64,000 nt of DNA from NCBI RefSeq assembly GCF_023073715.1, contig NZ_JADPKA010000006.1:186001-250000 (forward strand), given 5' to 3'. The DNA is from Bradyrhizobium sp. 164. GTDB lineage: Bacteria > Pseudomonadota > Alphaproteobacteria > Rhizobiales > Xanthobacteraceae. The notes beneath the pieces were generated by a model. The model did not search any database and was not told the DNA's origin. It saw nothing but the letters and a program-made list of their open reading frames with translations. The position numbers and the translations under genes are program-made. Below are positions 1-10,029 of this stretch, piece by piece (within the stretch, counting starts at the first letter, position 1; every line of letters begins with the position of its first letter).

Positions 1-1712
1 TCCTCGGCCTTCAGCACGAGATCGCGGAAGTGCGCGATGTCGGCCTTGATCTGATCGATCTTCTTGGCTTTCTCGGCCTCGTCCTCGATGCCTGCGGTCT
101 CCTGCTGGATGCGCATCTCGAGCGAGCCGCCGAGCTTGATGTCGGTGCCGCGGCCGGCCATGTTGGTCGCGATGGTGATCGCACCGGGCACACCCGCTTC
201 GGCGACGATATAGGCTTCCTGCTCGTGGAAGCGCGCGTTCAGCACCGCGAACAGCTTTGCCGGCTTGCCGGCGCGGGCCGCAGCATAGAGCTTGTCGAGC
301 GCGTTCTCCTTGCCGAAATCGATCTGCTTGTAGCCGTTCTTCTTGAGGAATTCGGCGAGCACTTCCGACTTTTCGATCGAGGCGGTGCCGACGAGCACCG
401 GCTGGAGCCGCGAATTGGCACGCTCGATCTCGGCGAGGATCGCGCCGTATTTTTCCTGCTGGGTGCGGTAGACCTCGTCGTCCTCGTCGAGGCGCGCGAC
501 CGGCAGGTTGGTCGGGATCTCCACGACCTCGAGCTTGTAGATGTCGAACAATTCGTCCGCTTCGGTCGCGGCCGTGCCGGTCATGCCCGCGAGCTTCTCG
601 TACATGCGGAAATAGTTCTGGAAGGTGATCGAGGCCAGCGTCTGGTTCTCAGGCTGGACCTGGACGTGCTCCTTGGCCTCCAACGCCTGATGCAGGCCTT
701 CCGAATAGCGGCGGCCCGGCATCATGCGGCCGGTGAACTCGTCGATGATGACGACCTCGTTGTCGCGGACGATGTAGTCCTTGTCGCGCGTGAACAGCGT
801 ATGGGCGCGCAGCGCCTGGTTGATGTGGTGCACGACCGAGACGTTCTCGACGTCGTAGAGCGACTCGCCCTTGAGCTGGCCGGCGTCGCGCAGCAAGGTC
901 TCGATCTTCTCCATGCCGGCTTCGGTGAGCGTCACTGTGCGCTGCTTCTCGTCGACGTCGTAATCGGTCTTGTCGAGCTTGGGCAGGAACGAATCGATGG
1001 TGTTGTAGAAGTCGGAGCGGTCGTCGAGCGGGCCGGAGATGATCAGCGGCGTGCGCGCTTCGTCGATCAGGATGGAGTCGACCTCGTCGACGATGGCGAA
1101 GAAGTGCGGCCGCTGGACCATGTCCTCGAGCCGGTACTTCATGTTGTCGCGCAGATAATCGAAGCCATATTCGTTGTTGGTGCCATAGGTGATGTCGCAG
1201 GCATAGGCCGCCTTGCGTTCGGCATCGTCGAGGCCGTGCACGATCACGCCGGTGGTCATGCCGAGGAAGCCGTAGATCTGACCCATCCAGCCGGAGTCGC
1301 GGCGGGCGAGATAATCGTTGACGGTGACGACGTGGACGCCCTTGCCGGCGAGCGCGTTGAGGTAGACCGCGAGCGTCGCCACCAGCGTCTTGCCTTCGCC
1401 GGTCTTCATCTCGGCGATGTCGCCCTCGTGCAGCACCATGCCGCCGATTAGCTGGACGTCGAAATGGCGCTGGCCGAGCGTACGCTTGGCCGCCTCGCGT
1501 ACTGTGGCGAAGGCGGGCACCAGGAGGTCGTCGAGCGTCTTGCCCTCGGCGAGCTGCTTCTTGAACTCGGCGGTGCGGGCCTTGAGCGCTTCGTCAGAAA
1601 GTTTCGAGACTTCGGGCTCCAGCGCGTTGATCGCGTTGACGCGGGACTGATATCCCTTCACCCGCCGGTCGTTGGCGGAGCCGAAAAACTTGCGGGCGAG
1701 CGCGCCGATCAT
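1..1712 (-). CDS. secA: SecA preprotein translocase ATPase (N-terminal part, runs off window)
   Basis: SecA is the ATPase motor that pushes unfolded preproteins through SecYEG at the inner membrane. The reverse strand from the ATG at 1712 reads [20 protein letters not shown] and stays open to the window edge, giving about 570 of the roughly 900-950 residues usual for the family. Visible SecA hallmarks are the nucleotide-binding segment [20 protein letters not shown], the [20 protein letters not shown] block, the GMTGTA motif and [13 protein letters not shown]. The C-terminal scaffold, wing and zinc tail lie outside the window. It is divergent from the PPIase gene at 2066, which also acts on exported proteins. 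Identification is very secure; only the 3' end is unseen. Confidence 0.97.
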   Translation of the reverse strand, partial: MIGALARKFFGSANDRRVKGYQSRVNAINALEPEVSKLSDEALKARTAEFKKQLAEGKTLDDLLVPAFATVREAAKRTLGQRHFDVQLIGGMVLHEGDIAEMKTGEGKTLVATLAVYLNALAGKGVHVVTVNDYLARRDSGWMGQIYGFLGMTTGVIVHGLDDAERKAAYACDITYGTNNEYGFDYLRDNMKYRLEDMVQRPHFFAIVDEVDSILIDEARTPLIISGPLDDRSDFYNTIDSFLPKLDKTDYDVDEKQRTVTLTEAGMEKIETLLRDAGQLKGESLYDVENVSVVHHINQALRAHTLFTRDKDYIVRDNEVVIIDEFTGRMMPGRRYSEGLHQALEAKEHVQVQPENQTLASITFQNYFRMYEKLAGMTGTAATEADELFDIYKLEVVEIPTNLPVARLDEDDEVYRTQQEKYGAILAEIERANSRLQPVLVGTASIEKSEVLAEFLKKNGYKQIDFGKENALDKLYAAARAGKPAKLFAVLNARFHEQEAYIVAEAGVPGAITIATNMAGRGTDIKLGGSLEMRIQQETAGIEDEAEKAKKIDQIKADIAHFRDLVLKAE

Positions 1713-2065
1713 GCTTAGTTCCTGTGTTCGCGATTTAACCGCGTTGCAGCCAAGAAGTTGTCACCCGCCTGCCTATCAACTCACCGTGACGCCGATGGCG
1801 CCTTCAGCCCGGACTGCGGGGTGGTCCGCCATATGGGTGGGAATTGAGCAAGTCTGGGTTCAACGGCCAAAAACGCAGCAAAATAAACGCTATCGCCATG
1901 GACGCGACCGGCCAGAGATATGGCCGGCCCCTAGCCTTGTCAACGGCGGCCGCATTGCGGCTAATTCATCATTTTGACAGACTTTTCGCGTTGCCAAGCC
2001 CCCCTGAATTGGGCGAGTGTCCGCCCCGCTCGAGCAGCCCCCCTGCTTCAACATAAGGATTTTCC
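1713..2065. promoter_or_regulatory. Divergent secA / PPIase intergenic region
   Basis: This 353-bp gap must hold the promoters of both divergent genes. I see a hairpin with 6-bp arms at 1908-1913 and 1922-1927 and a TTGACA-like hexamer at 1974-1979 facing the PPIase, with no convincing -10 partner. An AAGGA ribosome site lies just before the ATG at 2066. No coding region is evident. Confidence 0.4.
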
Positions 2066-2977
2066 ATGACCACCTCGTTCCCGGTAACCACCGGCCAGCG
2101 TTTCCGCCATGCGTCCGCCCTGGCCGGCTGCCTCGCTTTGGCGCTGTCCCTGGCGTGCGCCGGGCCGCTCCGCGCCGCCGACGATCCGGTGCTGGCGAAG
2201 GTCAATGGCGCGGAAATCAAGAAGAGCGACGTCGCCATGGCCGAGGAAGAACTCGGACCCAGCCTGGCCCAGATGGACCCGGCGACCAAGGACGAGAACG
2301 TCCTGTCCTTCCTGATCGACATGAAGATCGTCAGCAAGGCTGCCGAAGACAAGAAGGTCGCCGACAGCGAGGAGTTCAAGAAGCGCCTGGCATTCGCCCG
2401 CAACCGCCTCCTGATGGACAGCCTGCTCGCGGGCGAGGGCAAGGCCGCCACCACCCCCGACGCCATGAAGAAGGTCTATGACGAGGCCTCCAAGCAGATC
2501 ACCGGTGAGCAGGAGGTGCGCGCCCGCCACATCCTGGTCGAAACCGAGGACGAGGCCAAGGCGGTGAAGGCCGAGCTCGACAAGGGCGCTGATTTCGCCG
2601 AGCTTGCCAAGAAGAAATCCAAGGACCCGGGCTCTGCCGACGGCGGCGACCTCGGCTTCTTCACCAAGGAGCAGATGGTGCCGGAATTCTCGGCCGTCGC
2701 CTTCGCGCTCGAGCCGGGCAAGATCTCCGACCCCGTGAAGTCGCAGTTCGGCTGGCACATCATCAAGGTCGAGGAAAAGCGCAACCGCAAGGCGCCGGAC
2801 TTCGAGCAGGTGAAAACCCAGATCGAGAACTACGTCACCCGCAAGGCCCAGGCCGATTACGTCGCCAAGCTGCGTGCCGAGGCCAAGGTCGAGCGGCTGG
2901 ACCAGCCGGCAGCGGACGCCGCCAAGTCGGACGCCAAGCCGTCTGACAGCAAGATGGCGCCGCCGGCGAAGAAGTAA
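2066..2977 (+). CDS. Parvulin-type peptidylprolyl isomerase, secreted
   Basis: Periplasmic peptidyl-prolyl cis-trans isomerase and foldase of the SurA/PrsA type, 303 aa. Residues 1 to about 38 form a long signal peptide with a leucine/alanine-rich core ending LRAADD. Residues about 45-145 look like the SurA-type N-terminal helical chaperone region. A PpiC rotamase domain at about 150-245 carries ARHILVETEDEA, GADFAELAKKKSKDPGS, GGDLGFF and FGWHIIKVEEKR. The C-terminus is a lysine/alanine-rich low-complexity tail. The ATG at 2066 has an AAGGA site upstream, and a hairpin at 3024-3046 follows the stop. Its position next to secA fits a role in folding exported proteins. The exact client is not visible. 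Confidence 0.9.
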   Translation: MTTSFPVTTGQRFRHASALAGCLALALSLACAGPLRAADDPVLAKVNGAEIKKSDVAMAEEELGPSLAQMDPATKDENVLSFLIDMKIVSKAAEDKKVADSEEFKKRLAFARNRLLMDSLLAGEGKAATTPDAMKKVYDEASKQITGEQEVRARHILVETEDEAKAVKAELDKGADFAELAKKKSKDPGSADGGDLGFFTKEQMVPEFSAVAFALEPGKISDPVKSQFGWHIIKVEEKRNRKAPDFEQVKTQIENYVTRKAQADYVAKLRAEAKVERLDQPAADAAKSDAKPSDSKMAPPAKK

Positions 2978-3023
2978 GAATTTGCTGTCACTTCGCTGAC
3001 GCCAAGAGTATCTAAGCATCGCA

Positions 3024-3046
3024 ATGGCCGGGCATCGCCCGGCCAT
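3024..3046 (+). terminator. Hairpin terminator after the PPIase gene
   Basis: A perfect 9-bp stem (ATGGCCGGG with CCCGGCCAT) encloses a 5-base loop, 47 bases after the PPIase stop. There is no clear T run. It overlaps an upstream in-frame ATG at 3024 of argJ, which argues against that start. Confidence 0.55.
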
Positions 3047-3080
3047 CTGCATGTCAGACCCCACCAAGGCGCCCCCCGCG

Positions 3081-4322
3081 ATGTCTTCGACCGTCTCCCC
3101 GCTCGCCCCAAAAACCGTTCCCGACATGCCCGTGATCGCAGGCGTCCGTCTTGCGACCGCCGAGGCCGGCATCCGCTACAAGAACCGCACCGACGTGCTG
3201 CTGGCGGTGATGGACAAGGGCACGGCCGTGGCCGGAGTCTTCACCAGGTCGAAATGCCCCTCCGCGCCGGTCGAATGGTGCCGCGCCAAATTGAAGGGCG
3301 GCAAGGCTCGCGCTCTGGTCGTCAACTCCGGCAACGCCAATGCCTTCACCGGCAAAACCGGCCGCGCCTCCACCGCGCTGACCGCGAAGATCGCGGCGAA
3401 GGCCGTTGGGTGTAGCGAGAGCGAGATTTTTCTCGCCTCGACCGGCGTGATCGGCGAGCCACTGGACGCGACCAAGTTCGATGGCGTGCTCGGCCGCCTC
3501 GCCGAGACCGCCGAGCCGGACGATTATCTCGCCGCGGCCAAGGCGATCATGACCACCGACACCTTCCCGAAGGTCGCGACCGCGACCGTCAAGCTCGGCA
3601 AGGCCAAGGTCACCATCAACGGCATGGCCAAGGGCGCCGGCATGATCGCTCCCGACATGGCGACCATGCTGTCCTTCATCTTCACGGACGCGCCGATCGC
3701 GCCCGCCGCGCTGCAAGCCCTGCTCAAGAGCGGCGTCGAGGACACCTTCAATGCAGTGACGATCGACGGCGACACCTCGACCTCGGACACGCTGCTCGCC
3801 TTCGCGACCGGCGCCGCCGCGAAACATGGTGCGCCGAAGATCGACCGGGCCAGCGATCCCAGGCTGAAGGCCTTCGTCAAGGCATTCAACCAGGTGCTCG
3901 CCAATCTGTCCGAGCAGGTGGCCCGCGACGGCGAAGGCGCACGCAAGCTGGTCGAGATCACCGTCGAGGGCGCCAAGACCAAGGCCTCGGCGCGCAAGAT
4001 CGCGATGTCGATCGCCAACTCACCGCTGGTCAAGACCGCGATCGCCGGCGAGGACGCCAACTGGGGCCGCGTGGTGATGGCGGTCGGCAAGGCCGGCGAG
4101 CCGGCCGATCGCGACAAGCTCTCGATCTCCTTCAACGGCATTCGCGTCGCCAAGAGCGGCGCGCGCGATCCGTCCTATGACGAAGCGCAGGTCTCGGAGG
4201 CGATGAAGGCACCGGAGATCGCGATCAAGGTCTCGCTCGGCCTTGGCAAGGGCCGCGACCGCGTCATGACCTGCGACCTCACCAAGGAATATGTCGCGAT
4301 CAACGGCGACTACAGGTCCTGA
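3081..4322 (+). CDS. argJ: Bifunctional ornithine acetyltransferase / N-acetylglutamate synthase ArgJ
   Basis: ArgJ transfers the acetyl group from N-acetylornithine to glutamate in the cyclic arginine pathway, and in bifunctional forms can also use acetyl-CoA. The protein is 413 aa from the ATG at 3081, which is typical. The self-cleavage site that splits the precursor into alpha and beta chains is visible as [16 protein letters not shown], with the nucleophilic Thr at about residue 195. The substrate segment [11 protein letters not shown] and the late segment [16 protein letters not shown] are also present. In-frame ATGs at 3024 and 3051 would add 19 or 10 residues. The first falls inside the terminator hairpin of the previous gene and neither extension looks conserved, so 3081 was preferred. 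It is probably transcribed alone. Confidence 0.95.
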   Translation: MSSTVSPLAPKTVPDMPVIAGVRLATAEAGIRYKNRTDVLLAVMDKGTAVAGVFTRSKCPSAPVEWCRAKLKGGKARALVVNSGNANAFTGKTGRASTALTAKIAAKAVGCSESEIFLASTGVIGEPLDATKFDGVLGRLAETAEPDDYLAAAKAIMTTDTFPKVATATVKLGKAKVTINGMAKGAGMIAPDMATMLSFIFTDAPIAPAALQALLKSGVEDTFNAVTIDGDTSTSDTLLAFATGAAAKHGAPKIDRASDPRLKAFVKAFNQVLANLSEQVARDGEGARKLVEITVEGAKTKASARKIAMSIANSPLVKTAIAGEDANWGRVVMAVGKAGEPADRDKLSISFNGIRVAKSGARDPSYDEAQVSEAMKAPEIAIKVSLGLGKGRDRVMTCDLTKEYVAINGDYRS

Positions 4323-4493
4323 ATCTTCCGTCATTGAGGTGCGAGGCGCGCAGCGCGCAGCGATGCACGCCTTCCCTCGACGGATGAACGGCCGCGCTAC
4401 CGCCGCACGGGGAGAACTGGGCCGCCGTTCCCCTGCGAGGGCCGCTGAAGAAGCGGCCGTCTCACGATGACGGCGATGGAGGTCTGCTTCATC

Positions 4494-5819
4494 TCACCCG
4501 GAGATCCGCGCGTCGGCGACCGCCTTCTTGAACAACGCATTCATCGCTTCGGAGATGCCTTGCGTCGGGCTGACCTCGAAATACAGGCCCGGCGAGGCGC
4601 AGCTCTGCATGTTCTGCGCGATCTCGCTGTTCGGCGACGGCCCATAGGGGCCAGCATTAAATGGATTGATCCATTTCATGTACCAGCTGTTGGTGGGCAG
4701 CGCGAGATACGTCGTGTACAAGACCGCAACCTTGACCCCGCGATCCCTCATGGCCTTGCACAGCAACGGGTCGAGCGGCGACTGGCATCGTGTGCTGCCT
4801 GAGAGCGGCTTCAGGCAGGCGGTGTTGCTCTCGTCAGCGACCCCGTCGGATACGAAGAACAGATATTTGAGCGGGCTGGATGACGTGCCGGGGCCGGGTG
4901 AACTGATCTCCTTGTCGATCGCAGGAAATATCGCGGTGAATGCCGTGTCCTGATCGCCGTTCTCGTTCTGACCGTTCACCGACATCAAGTCGATCTTGCC
5001 GGCCGCCGACTTCGCGCTGGAGAGCGACGCCGACAGCGAGAACAGATTGCGCAGACCGAGCGTGCTTGCGGAGCCGCCGAAATCATAGATCGCCATCCTG
5101 AACTGGTTTGAATAGGTTTCGGTTGCGCTCGCCGTGTCCATCAGCGACTGCGTGGCACTCCGAAGCACGTCGATCCGGGTGGTCACGCCGAGCTTCCTGG
5201 CAAGGTCGTAATAATTGTTCTTGTCCTTGAGATCGTGGCAGGCGAACGCGCACTTGTCCGACGTGTTGTTGACCATCGTCTGCACGTCGCCGGGCGTCGC
5301 GCCGACGCCCATCGAAGGCGAGTTGTCGAGTAGCAGGTAGAAGTCGATATAGAGCGGCATGCTGGCCGTCGCGGTCGACGTGCCGCTCACGGTCAGCGCG
5401 GTCTTGCCGATCACGCCGAGAAACATGGTGTTCAGCTCGGCGCTGAATGAGACCGTGGACTTGACGGTCGAGCCGCTCTTGACCACCGTCGGCGTGATGT
5501 TCTTGAGCGTGTAGCCGGTCAGGTTGGCGCGGTTGGCATCAAAAATGTTCTGGGCATCGGTAACGCCGACGGAAATCGGGCCGTCCGAGGTCATCGTGCC
5601 CGCGGCGGCAAAGGCCGGCGAGGACTTGGCCACCGAGCCGACGCTGGCCGCATCGGCCGCGCCCTGAAGCTTGGAGCGGATCTGCGTCGCACGAGAGTAG
5701 TCGACCGCACAGCCGACCACCGTGATCAGCGGCACGCAGCAGAGTGCGAAGATCACCGCGATATTGCCGCGCCGGTCGTGGACGAATCGGCGGATGATGA
5801 TGCCAATGGCAGCGCGCAT
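4494..5819 (-). CDS. TadG-like pilus-assembly protein with vWA domain
   Basis: A 441-aa membrane-anchored protein. Residues about 12-40 contain the TadE/TadG-like N-terminus (RRGNIAVIFALCCVPLITVV), a single hydrophobic helix with an RRGN lead. From about 155 a von Willebrand factor A domain follows with the MIDAS metal motif D165-N-S-P-S169. Family knowledge links such proteins to Flp/Tad pilus loci and envelope adhesion. Here it stands alone, with no other tad genes nearby, so the link to a pilus is inferred. Several cysteines (CAFACHDLK, CLKPLSG) suggest disulfides in an external domain. The next gene, mutT, is divergent. Confidence 0.8.
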   Translation of the reverse strand: MRAAIGIIIRRFVHDRRGNIAVIFALCCVPLITVVGCAVDYSRATQIRSKLQGAADAASVGSVAKSSPAFAAAGTMTSDGPISVGVTDAQNIFDANRANLTGYTLKNITPTVVKSGSTVKSTVSFSAELNTMFLGVIGKTALTVSGTSTATASMPLYIDFYLLLDNSPSMGVGATPGDVQTMVNNTSDKCAFACHDLKDKNNYYDLARKLGVTTRIDVLRSATQSLMDTASATETYSNQFRMAIYDFGGSASTLGLRNLFSLSASLSSAKSAAGKIDLMSVNGQNENGDQDTAFTAIFPAIDKEISSPGPGTSSSPLKYLFFVSDGVADESNTACLKPLSGSTRCQSPLDPLLCKAMRDRGVKVAVLYTTYLALPTNSWYMKWINPFNAGPYGPSPNSEIAQNMQSCASPGLYFEVSPTQGISEAMNALFKKAVADARISG

Positions 5820-5956
5820 GGAGCGGGACCCGGAATGGTTTCAGCGTTTCCACTCTAGGAACCGTCGATTAAATATGACTTATGGAGGCCGGAGAACGCG
5901 GCCCCACGCGGGGTTAACGAACCGTTGCGAGCGATCCTTCAGCAAACGACATGGGC

Positions 5957-6367
5957 ATGGCCGATCTCAAACTCACACTGGTGGTGGCCTGCGCGCTGGT
6001 CGACGCCGACAAGCGCGTCCTGATCGCGCAACGCCCCGAGGGTAAGGCGCTGGCCGGCCTTTGGGAATTCCCGGGCGGCAAGCTCGAGCCCGGCGAGCGG
6101 CCCGAGCAGAGCCTGATTCGCGAGCTCCACGAGGAGCTCGGCATCACGGTCGCCGAGCCGTGCCTGGCCCCACTGACCTTTGCGAGCTACGGCTACGAGA
6201 CCTTTCACCTGTTGATGCCGCTCTACATCTGCCGCCGCTGGGAGGGGCAGGTTACGGCGCGCGAAGGCCAGGCTCTGGCCTGGGTCCGCGCCAACAAACT
6301 GCGCGATTACCCGATGCCGCCCGCCGACATCCCGTTGATCCCGCATTTGATCGACTTGCTGATGTGA
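5957..6367 (+). CDS. mutT: Nudix (deoxy)nucleoside triphosphate pyrophosphohydrolase, MutT type
   Basis: MutT-type Nudix hydrolases remove oxidised nucleotides such as 8-oxo-dGTP from the pool. The Nudix box spans about residues 41-63 (GKLEPGERPEQSLIRELHEE followed by LGI) and matches the GX5EX7REUXEEXGU pattern. The length of 136 aa is normal. Two ATGs, at 5951 and 5957, are possible; 5957 (MADLKLTL) was chosen because the extra two residues add nothing recognisable. The assignment to 8-oxo-dGTP rather than another nucleotide rests on similarity to MutT, not on a motif. Confidence 0.88.
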   Translation: MADLKLTLVVACALVDADKRVLIAQRPEGKALAGLWEFPGGKLEPGERPEQSLIRELHEELGITVAEPCLAPLTFASYGYETFHLLMPLYICRRWEGQVTAREGQALAWVRANKLRDYPMPPADIPLIPHLIDLLM

Positions 6368-6487
6368 GCTCGGGGAGCCATCACGCTCTCAGCCTCATGC
6401 CTAGCTGTCTCAGGCATCCACGATCTTCGTGCCGAGCTGAATGACGTTGATGGCCGTGTCGAGCACGGCCATGACGGGAGAGACAGC

Positions 6488-7336
6488 CTATATTTCTCTC
6501 GCCTTCTTCACCGCCTCGGCGAGGCTCGCCTTGGCCGAGCCGGGCTTGAGCGGCTGCTGCTGGCTCGCATGCGGGGCCCAGCCGGAGAGCCAGATGATAT
6601 CGAACGTCGCACGGACGCGGCCGTCGGCATCGGCGAAGCGTTCGGCATAGATCTCGGCCATCCGCAGCAGCGTCGTGCGACGGCTCGGCACGCGCCGACG
6701 CTCGATCAGCACATTGGCCGCACCCATGCGGCGAAGATCCTGCATCAAAGCAAACGCATTGCCATAGCGTGCCACCACACGGTCGACGTCGGTGACCGGC
6801 AGCGCAAAGCCCGCGCGCTGTAACAGCGCGCCGATGTCGCGCAAGTCCGCGAACGGCGCGACGCGCGGCGACACGCCGCCTTCGCATTCGGCTTCGGCGG
6901 CCGCAAACGCCTGACGCAGCTCGGTCAGGCTGTCGCCGCCGATCATGGCGGCGAGCAGCAACCCGTCCGGCCTCAGGGCGCGACGAATTTGCGCGAGCAC
7001 ACCCGGCAGGTCGTTGACGAATTGCAGCGCCAGCGCCGAGATGATGAGGTCGCGGCTCTCCGGTTCGAAGAGCAGCTTCTCCTCGCCGGCCGCACCCGAC
7101 GCAATCCGCTCGGTCGAACGTAGGCACGACCGCAACGTCGTGAGACCCTCGCCGGGTGTCCATAGATCCACCGCCGCATGAAATTCCCGCGTCACCGCGG
7201 CCAACCGGTCGGACATATCCTCGGCCACGCGATCGAGCAGGAAGGTGACCGGGCCTTGCGCAAGTGCGCGTTGCTGCCGTGCATGCAGCAAGGCGCGGTC
7301 GAACAAAGCGGGCGGGGTTTGCGGAATTTGGGCCAT
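6488..7336 (-). CDS. Class I SAM-dependent methyltransferase (BioC/NDUFAF5-like)
   Basis: A 282-aa protein starting at the ATG at 7336 (MAQIPQTPPALFDRALLHAR). The opening FDRALLHARQQRAL segment, the acidic region LIISALALQFVNDLPGVLAQ and LRPDGLLLAAMIGGDSLTELRQ are typical of the BioC-like group that includes the mitochondrial complex I factor NDUFAF5. Reading farther upstream in frame gives low-quality sequence, so the longer version was rejected. It is divergent from comF. Biotin synthesis, NDUFAF5-type hydroxylation/assembly and another methylation are all possible, so no symbol is given. Confidence 0.78.
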   Translation of the reverse strand: MAQIPQTPPALFDRALLHARQQRALAQGPVTFLLDRVAEDMSDRLAAVTREFHAAVDLWTPGEGLTTLRSCLRSTERIASGAAGEEKLLFEPESRDLIISALALQFVNDLPGVLAQIRRALRPDGLLLAAMIGGDSLTELRQAFAAAEAECEGGVSPRVAPFADLRDIGALLQRAGFALPVTDVDRVVARYGNAFALMQDLRRMGAANVLIERRRVPSRRTTLLRMAEIYAERFADADGRVRATFDIIWLSGWAPHASQQQPLKPGSAKASLAEAVKKAREI

Positions 7337-7548
7337 GCCGCTGGTTACGCCGATCATGCTGGCTATTGCAATCGGTCTCGTGTCCCGAACGCGGTGCGGC
7401 ACGAATTGGCGCTCCGCAGAGCCGGGACCCACGCTGCTGCGCATGCGGCTCTTCTGGGCCCCGGCTCGGCAGCGCACTGCAAGAGCGCTGCGTCCGCGGC
7501 ACGAGAGGGTGGCTTGAGCAGATGATCGTGGAACGCTAGCCTTCCCTA

Positions 7549-8358
7549 ATGGAAGCCAAAACCGCTCCCTCCCGATCCATCGCCGCACCACTGCGTGCCG
7601 CGTGGACGACTGGCTGTCAGGTGCTGTCGCGCGCGGCACGGCTCGCCCTCGACATCGCACTGCCGACGCAGTGCGTGTCCTGCCACGAGCCGGTCGACGG
7701 CGAGGGCGTTTGCGCTTCCTGCTGGGCGCGACTGTCGTTCATTGAACGGCCCTATTGCCCGCGGCTCGGTATTCCCTTTGTGTATGACCCCGGTCCCGAC
7801 ATGCTGTCGATGGAGGCGATCGCGAACCCACCGGCTTACATGCGGGCACGCGCGGCGGTGCGCTATGACGATGTTGCGCGCACGCTGGTCCATGCGCTGA
7901 AATACCAGGACCGCACTGATTTGGCGCCCGCCATGGGCCGCTGGATGACGCGCGCCGGCGCAGAGCTGCTCTCTGGCGCCGACATGCTGATTCCCGTCCC
8001 CCTGCATTGGCGGCGGGCCTGGCGGCGCCGCTACAACCAGTCCGGCGCGCTGGCGCGCATCATCGCGCGTCGGAGCGGGGTCGAGGTCCGGGGCGAAGTG
8101 TTGCGGCGGGTGCGCGCCACCGAGCAGCAGATCGGCCTGTCGCGGGCCCAGCGCGCCACCAATGTGCAGGGCGCGTTCCAGGTATCCCCCGACCGCCAAG
8201 CCGAGATTCAGGGCCGTCGCATCGTCCTGGTCGACGATGTCCTGACATCGGGTGCCTCGCTGGATGCCTGCGCGCGGGCCCTGCTGCGCGCCAAGGCCGC
8301 CCAGGTCGACGTGCTGGTCTTTGCCCGGGTTGTCGAAAGCGGCCCCCGTCCCATATAA
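7549..8358 (+). CDS. ComF family protein (phosphoribosyltransferase-like)
   Basis: A 269-aa protein of the ComF/GntX group. A four-cysteine zinc ribbon (C42, C45, C55, C58; CVSCHEPVDGEGVCASCW) precedes a type I phosphoribosyltransferase fold, whose PRPP loop RIVLVDDVLTSGASL lies at about 223-237. In naturally competent bacteria ComF aids DNA uptake, and in others the role is unclear, so no transformation function is claimed. It begins a compact rightward run (comF, grxC, nitrilase, DUF1178) with gaps under 40 bases or 4-base overlaps, suggesting one transcript. Confidence 0.88.
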   Translation: MEAKTAPSRSIAAPLRAAWTTGCQVLSRAARLALDIALPTQCVSCHEPVDGEGVCASCWARLSFIERPYCPRLGIPFVYDPGPDMLSMEAIANPPAYMRARAAVRYDDVARTLVHALKYQDRTDLAPAMGRWMTRAGAELLSGADMLIPVPLHWRRAWRRRYNQSGALARIIARRSGVEVRGEVLRRVRATEQQIGLSRAQRATNVQGAFQVSPDRQAEIQGRRIVLVDDVLTSGASLDACARALLRAKAAQVDVLVFARVVESGPRPI

Positions 8359-8393
8359 TTCAATGAATTCATGACATGAAAGCGCTGGACGCC

Positions 8394-8669
8394 ATGACTG
8401 CTGCTGTCGAGATCTACACCCGGCCAGGCTGCGGCTATTGTTCCGCGGCAAGGTCGCTGTTGACCCGCAAAAAGGCGATCTTCACGGAATTCGATGTCGC
8501 CAAGAACCCGTCCTGGCGCCAGGACATGTACGACCGCGCCGGCGAAGGCTCGACGTTCCCGCAGATATGGATCGGTGGAACCCATGTCGGCGGTTGCGAC
8601 GAGCTCTACGCGCTCGATCGTGAAGGCAAGCTCGACCGCATGCTCGACAGCGTCAAGGCCGTCTCATGA
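8394..8669 (+). CDS. grxC: Glutaredoxin 3
   Basis: A 91-aa dithiol glutaredoxin that reduces protein and glutathione mixed disulfides in the cytoplasm. The active site CGYC is at residues 13-16, with the glutathione-contact motifs TFPQIWI and GGCDEL after it. The ATG at 8394 (MTAAVEIYTRPG) gives the usual length; an ATG at 8376 would add six residues. Its stop overlaps the start of the next gene by four bases (ATGA at 8666-8669), indicating translational coupling. Confidence 0.93.
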   Translation: MTAAVEIYTRPGCGYCSAARSLLTRKKAIFTEFDVAKNPSWRQDMYDRAGEGSTFPQIWIGGTHVGGCDELYALDREGKLDRMLDSVKAVS

Positions 8670-9544
8670 GCGAGGATCGGACCTTCACCGCCGCCATGGT
8701 GCAGATGCGCACCGGCCTCTTGCCCGAACCGAGCCTCGCGCAGGCTACCAAGCTGATCCGGCAGGCTGCGGCAAACGGCGCCGACTACGTGCAGACGCCC
8801 GAAGTCAGCAACATGATGCAGCTGAACCGTAAGGCATTGTTCGAGCATCTTCAGAGCGAAGAGGACGACGCCTCTCTGAAGGCGTATCGGGCGCTCGCAG
8901 CGGAACTCGGGATCCACATCCATGTCGGCTCGCTGGCGCTGCGTTTCTCGCCGGAGAAAGCGGTCAACCGCTCCTTTCTGATCGGGCCCGAGGGCAACGT
9001 GCTCGCGAGCTACGACAAGATCCACATGTTCGACATCGAGCTGCCGGACGGCGAGAGCTATCGCGAATCCGCCAATTACCAGCCGGGCGAGACGGCGGTA
9101 ATTTCCGACCTCCCCTGGGGCCGCGTCGGTCTGACGATCTGCTACGATGTCCGTTTCCCTGCGCTCTACCGCGCGCTGGCCGAGAGCGGCGCATCCTTCA
9201 TCACTGTGCCCTCGGCCTTCACCCGCAAGACCGGGGAAGCGCATTGGCACGTGCTGCTGCGTTCGCGCGCGATCGAGACCGGCTGCTTCATCTTCGCCGC
9301 GGCGCAAGCCGGCCTACACGAGAACAAGCGCGAGACCTACGGCCACTCCCTTATCATCGACCCCTGGGGCGAGATCCTCGCCGAGGGTGGCGTCGAGCCC
9401 GGCGTCATCATGGCCAAGATCGACCCGGCCAAGGTCGAGACGGCGCGCCGGGCGATCCCCTCGCTCCAGCACGGCCGCCGCTTCGGCGTCTCCGATGCCA
9501 AGGCCGGGCCGGACCATCTGCATCTCGTGCGGGGATCGGCATGA
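8666..9544 (+). CDS. Nitrilase-superfamily carbon-nitrogen hydrolase (Nit1/Nit2 type)
   Basis: A 292-aa amidase of the nitrilase superfamily with the full catalytic triad E46 (QTPEVSN), K118 (YDKIHMFD) and C159 (GLTICYDVRFP). The DIELPDGESYRES segment and length fit the Nit1/Nit2 branch, whose known members hydrolyse deaminated glutathione or omega-amides; a metabolite-repair role is therefore inferred. That would suit its coupling to glutaredoxin. It overlaps grxC upstream and DUF1178 downstream by four bases each. Confidence 0.87.
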   Translation: MSEDRTFTAAMVQMRTGLLPEPSLAQATKLIRQAAANGADYVQTPEVSNMMQLNRKALFEHLQSEEDDASLKAYRALAAELGIHIHVGSLALRFSPEKAVNRSFLIGPEGNVLASYDKIHMFDIELPDGESYRESANYQPGETAVISDLPWGRVGLTICYDVRFPALYRALAESGASFITVPSAFTRKTGEAHWHVLLRSRAIETGCFIFAAAQAGLHENKRETYGHSLIIDPWGEILAEGGVEPGVIMAKIDPAKVETARRAIPSLQHGRRFGVSDAKAGPDHLHLVRGSA

Positions 9545-10029
9545 TCCGCTACGCACTGCACTGCGACCGGAACCATGCCTTCGAAAGCTGGTTTCAAAGC
9601 TCGTCGGCCTATGATTCCCAGGTGAAGCGCAAGCTCGTGACTTGTCCGATCTGCGGCTCGGCCAGGGTCGACAAGGCGATCATGGCCCCGCGCATCGTCG
9701 GCAAGAAGGGCCGCGGGCGCGCTACGCCGCCGCCGGAGCCCACGGCGTCCACTACGCCTGCACCCGAGGCTGCGCCGTCAGGACCGACCTCGCTGCTGAT
9801 GGCGCAGGAGCGCGAGCTGCGCGCCAAGCTGAAGGAATTGCGCGACCACATCGTCAAGAACGCCGACAATGTCGGCGAGCGCTTTGCCAACGAAGCCCGC
9901 GCCATGCACTACGGCGACAAGGAGCATCGTCCGATCTATGGCGAGGCCTCGCCCGACGAAGCCAAGTCACTGATCGACGAAGGCATCGAGGTGTCGCCGT
10001 TACCGGTGCTGCCGGAAGATCGGAATTAA
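9541..10029 (+). CDS. DUF1178 family protein
   Basis: A 162-aa protein of unknown function, last in the comF-grxC-nitrilase run. The start at 9541 (MIRYALHCDRNHAFESWFQS) overlaps the nitrilase stop by four bases. The N-terminal part carries C8 and a CPICGS pair, likely a zinc ribbon. The middle is a proline/alanine-rich linker (about 60-85). The C-terminal half holds NADNVGERFANEARAMHYGD and a KEHRPIYGEAS segment, which are hallmarks of DUF1178. Its stop overlaps the convergent EamA gene by four bases. Confidence 0.88.
   Translation: MIRYALHCDRNHAFESWFQSSSAYDSQVKRKLVTCPICGSARVDKAIMAPRIVGKKGRGRATPPPEPTASTTPAPEAAPSGPTSLLMAQERELRAKLKELRDHIVKNADNVGERFANEARAMHYGDKEHRPIYGEASPDEAKSLIDEGIEVSPLPVLPEDRN

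Noticed and set aside
30..1451. A 473-codon rightward open frame.
   Set aside because: It lies opposite secA, whose translation is unmistakable; the frame is a high-GC antisense shadow.
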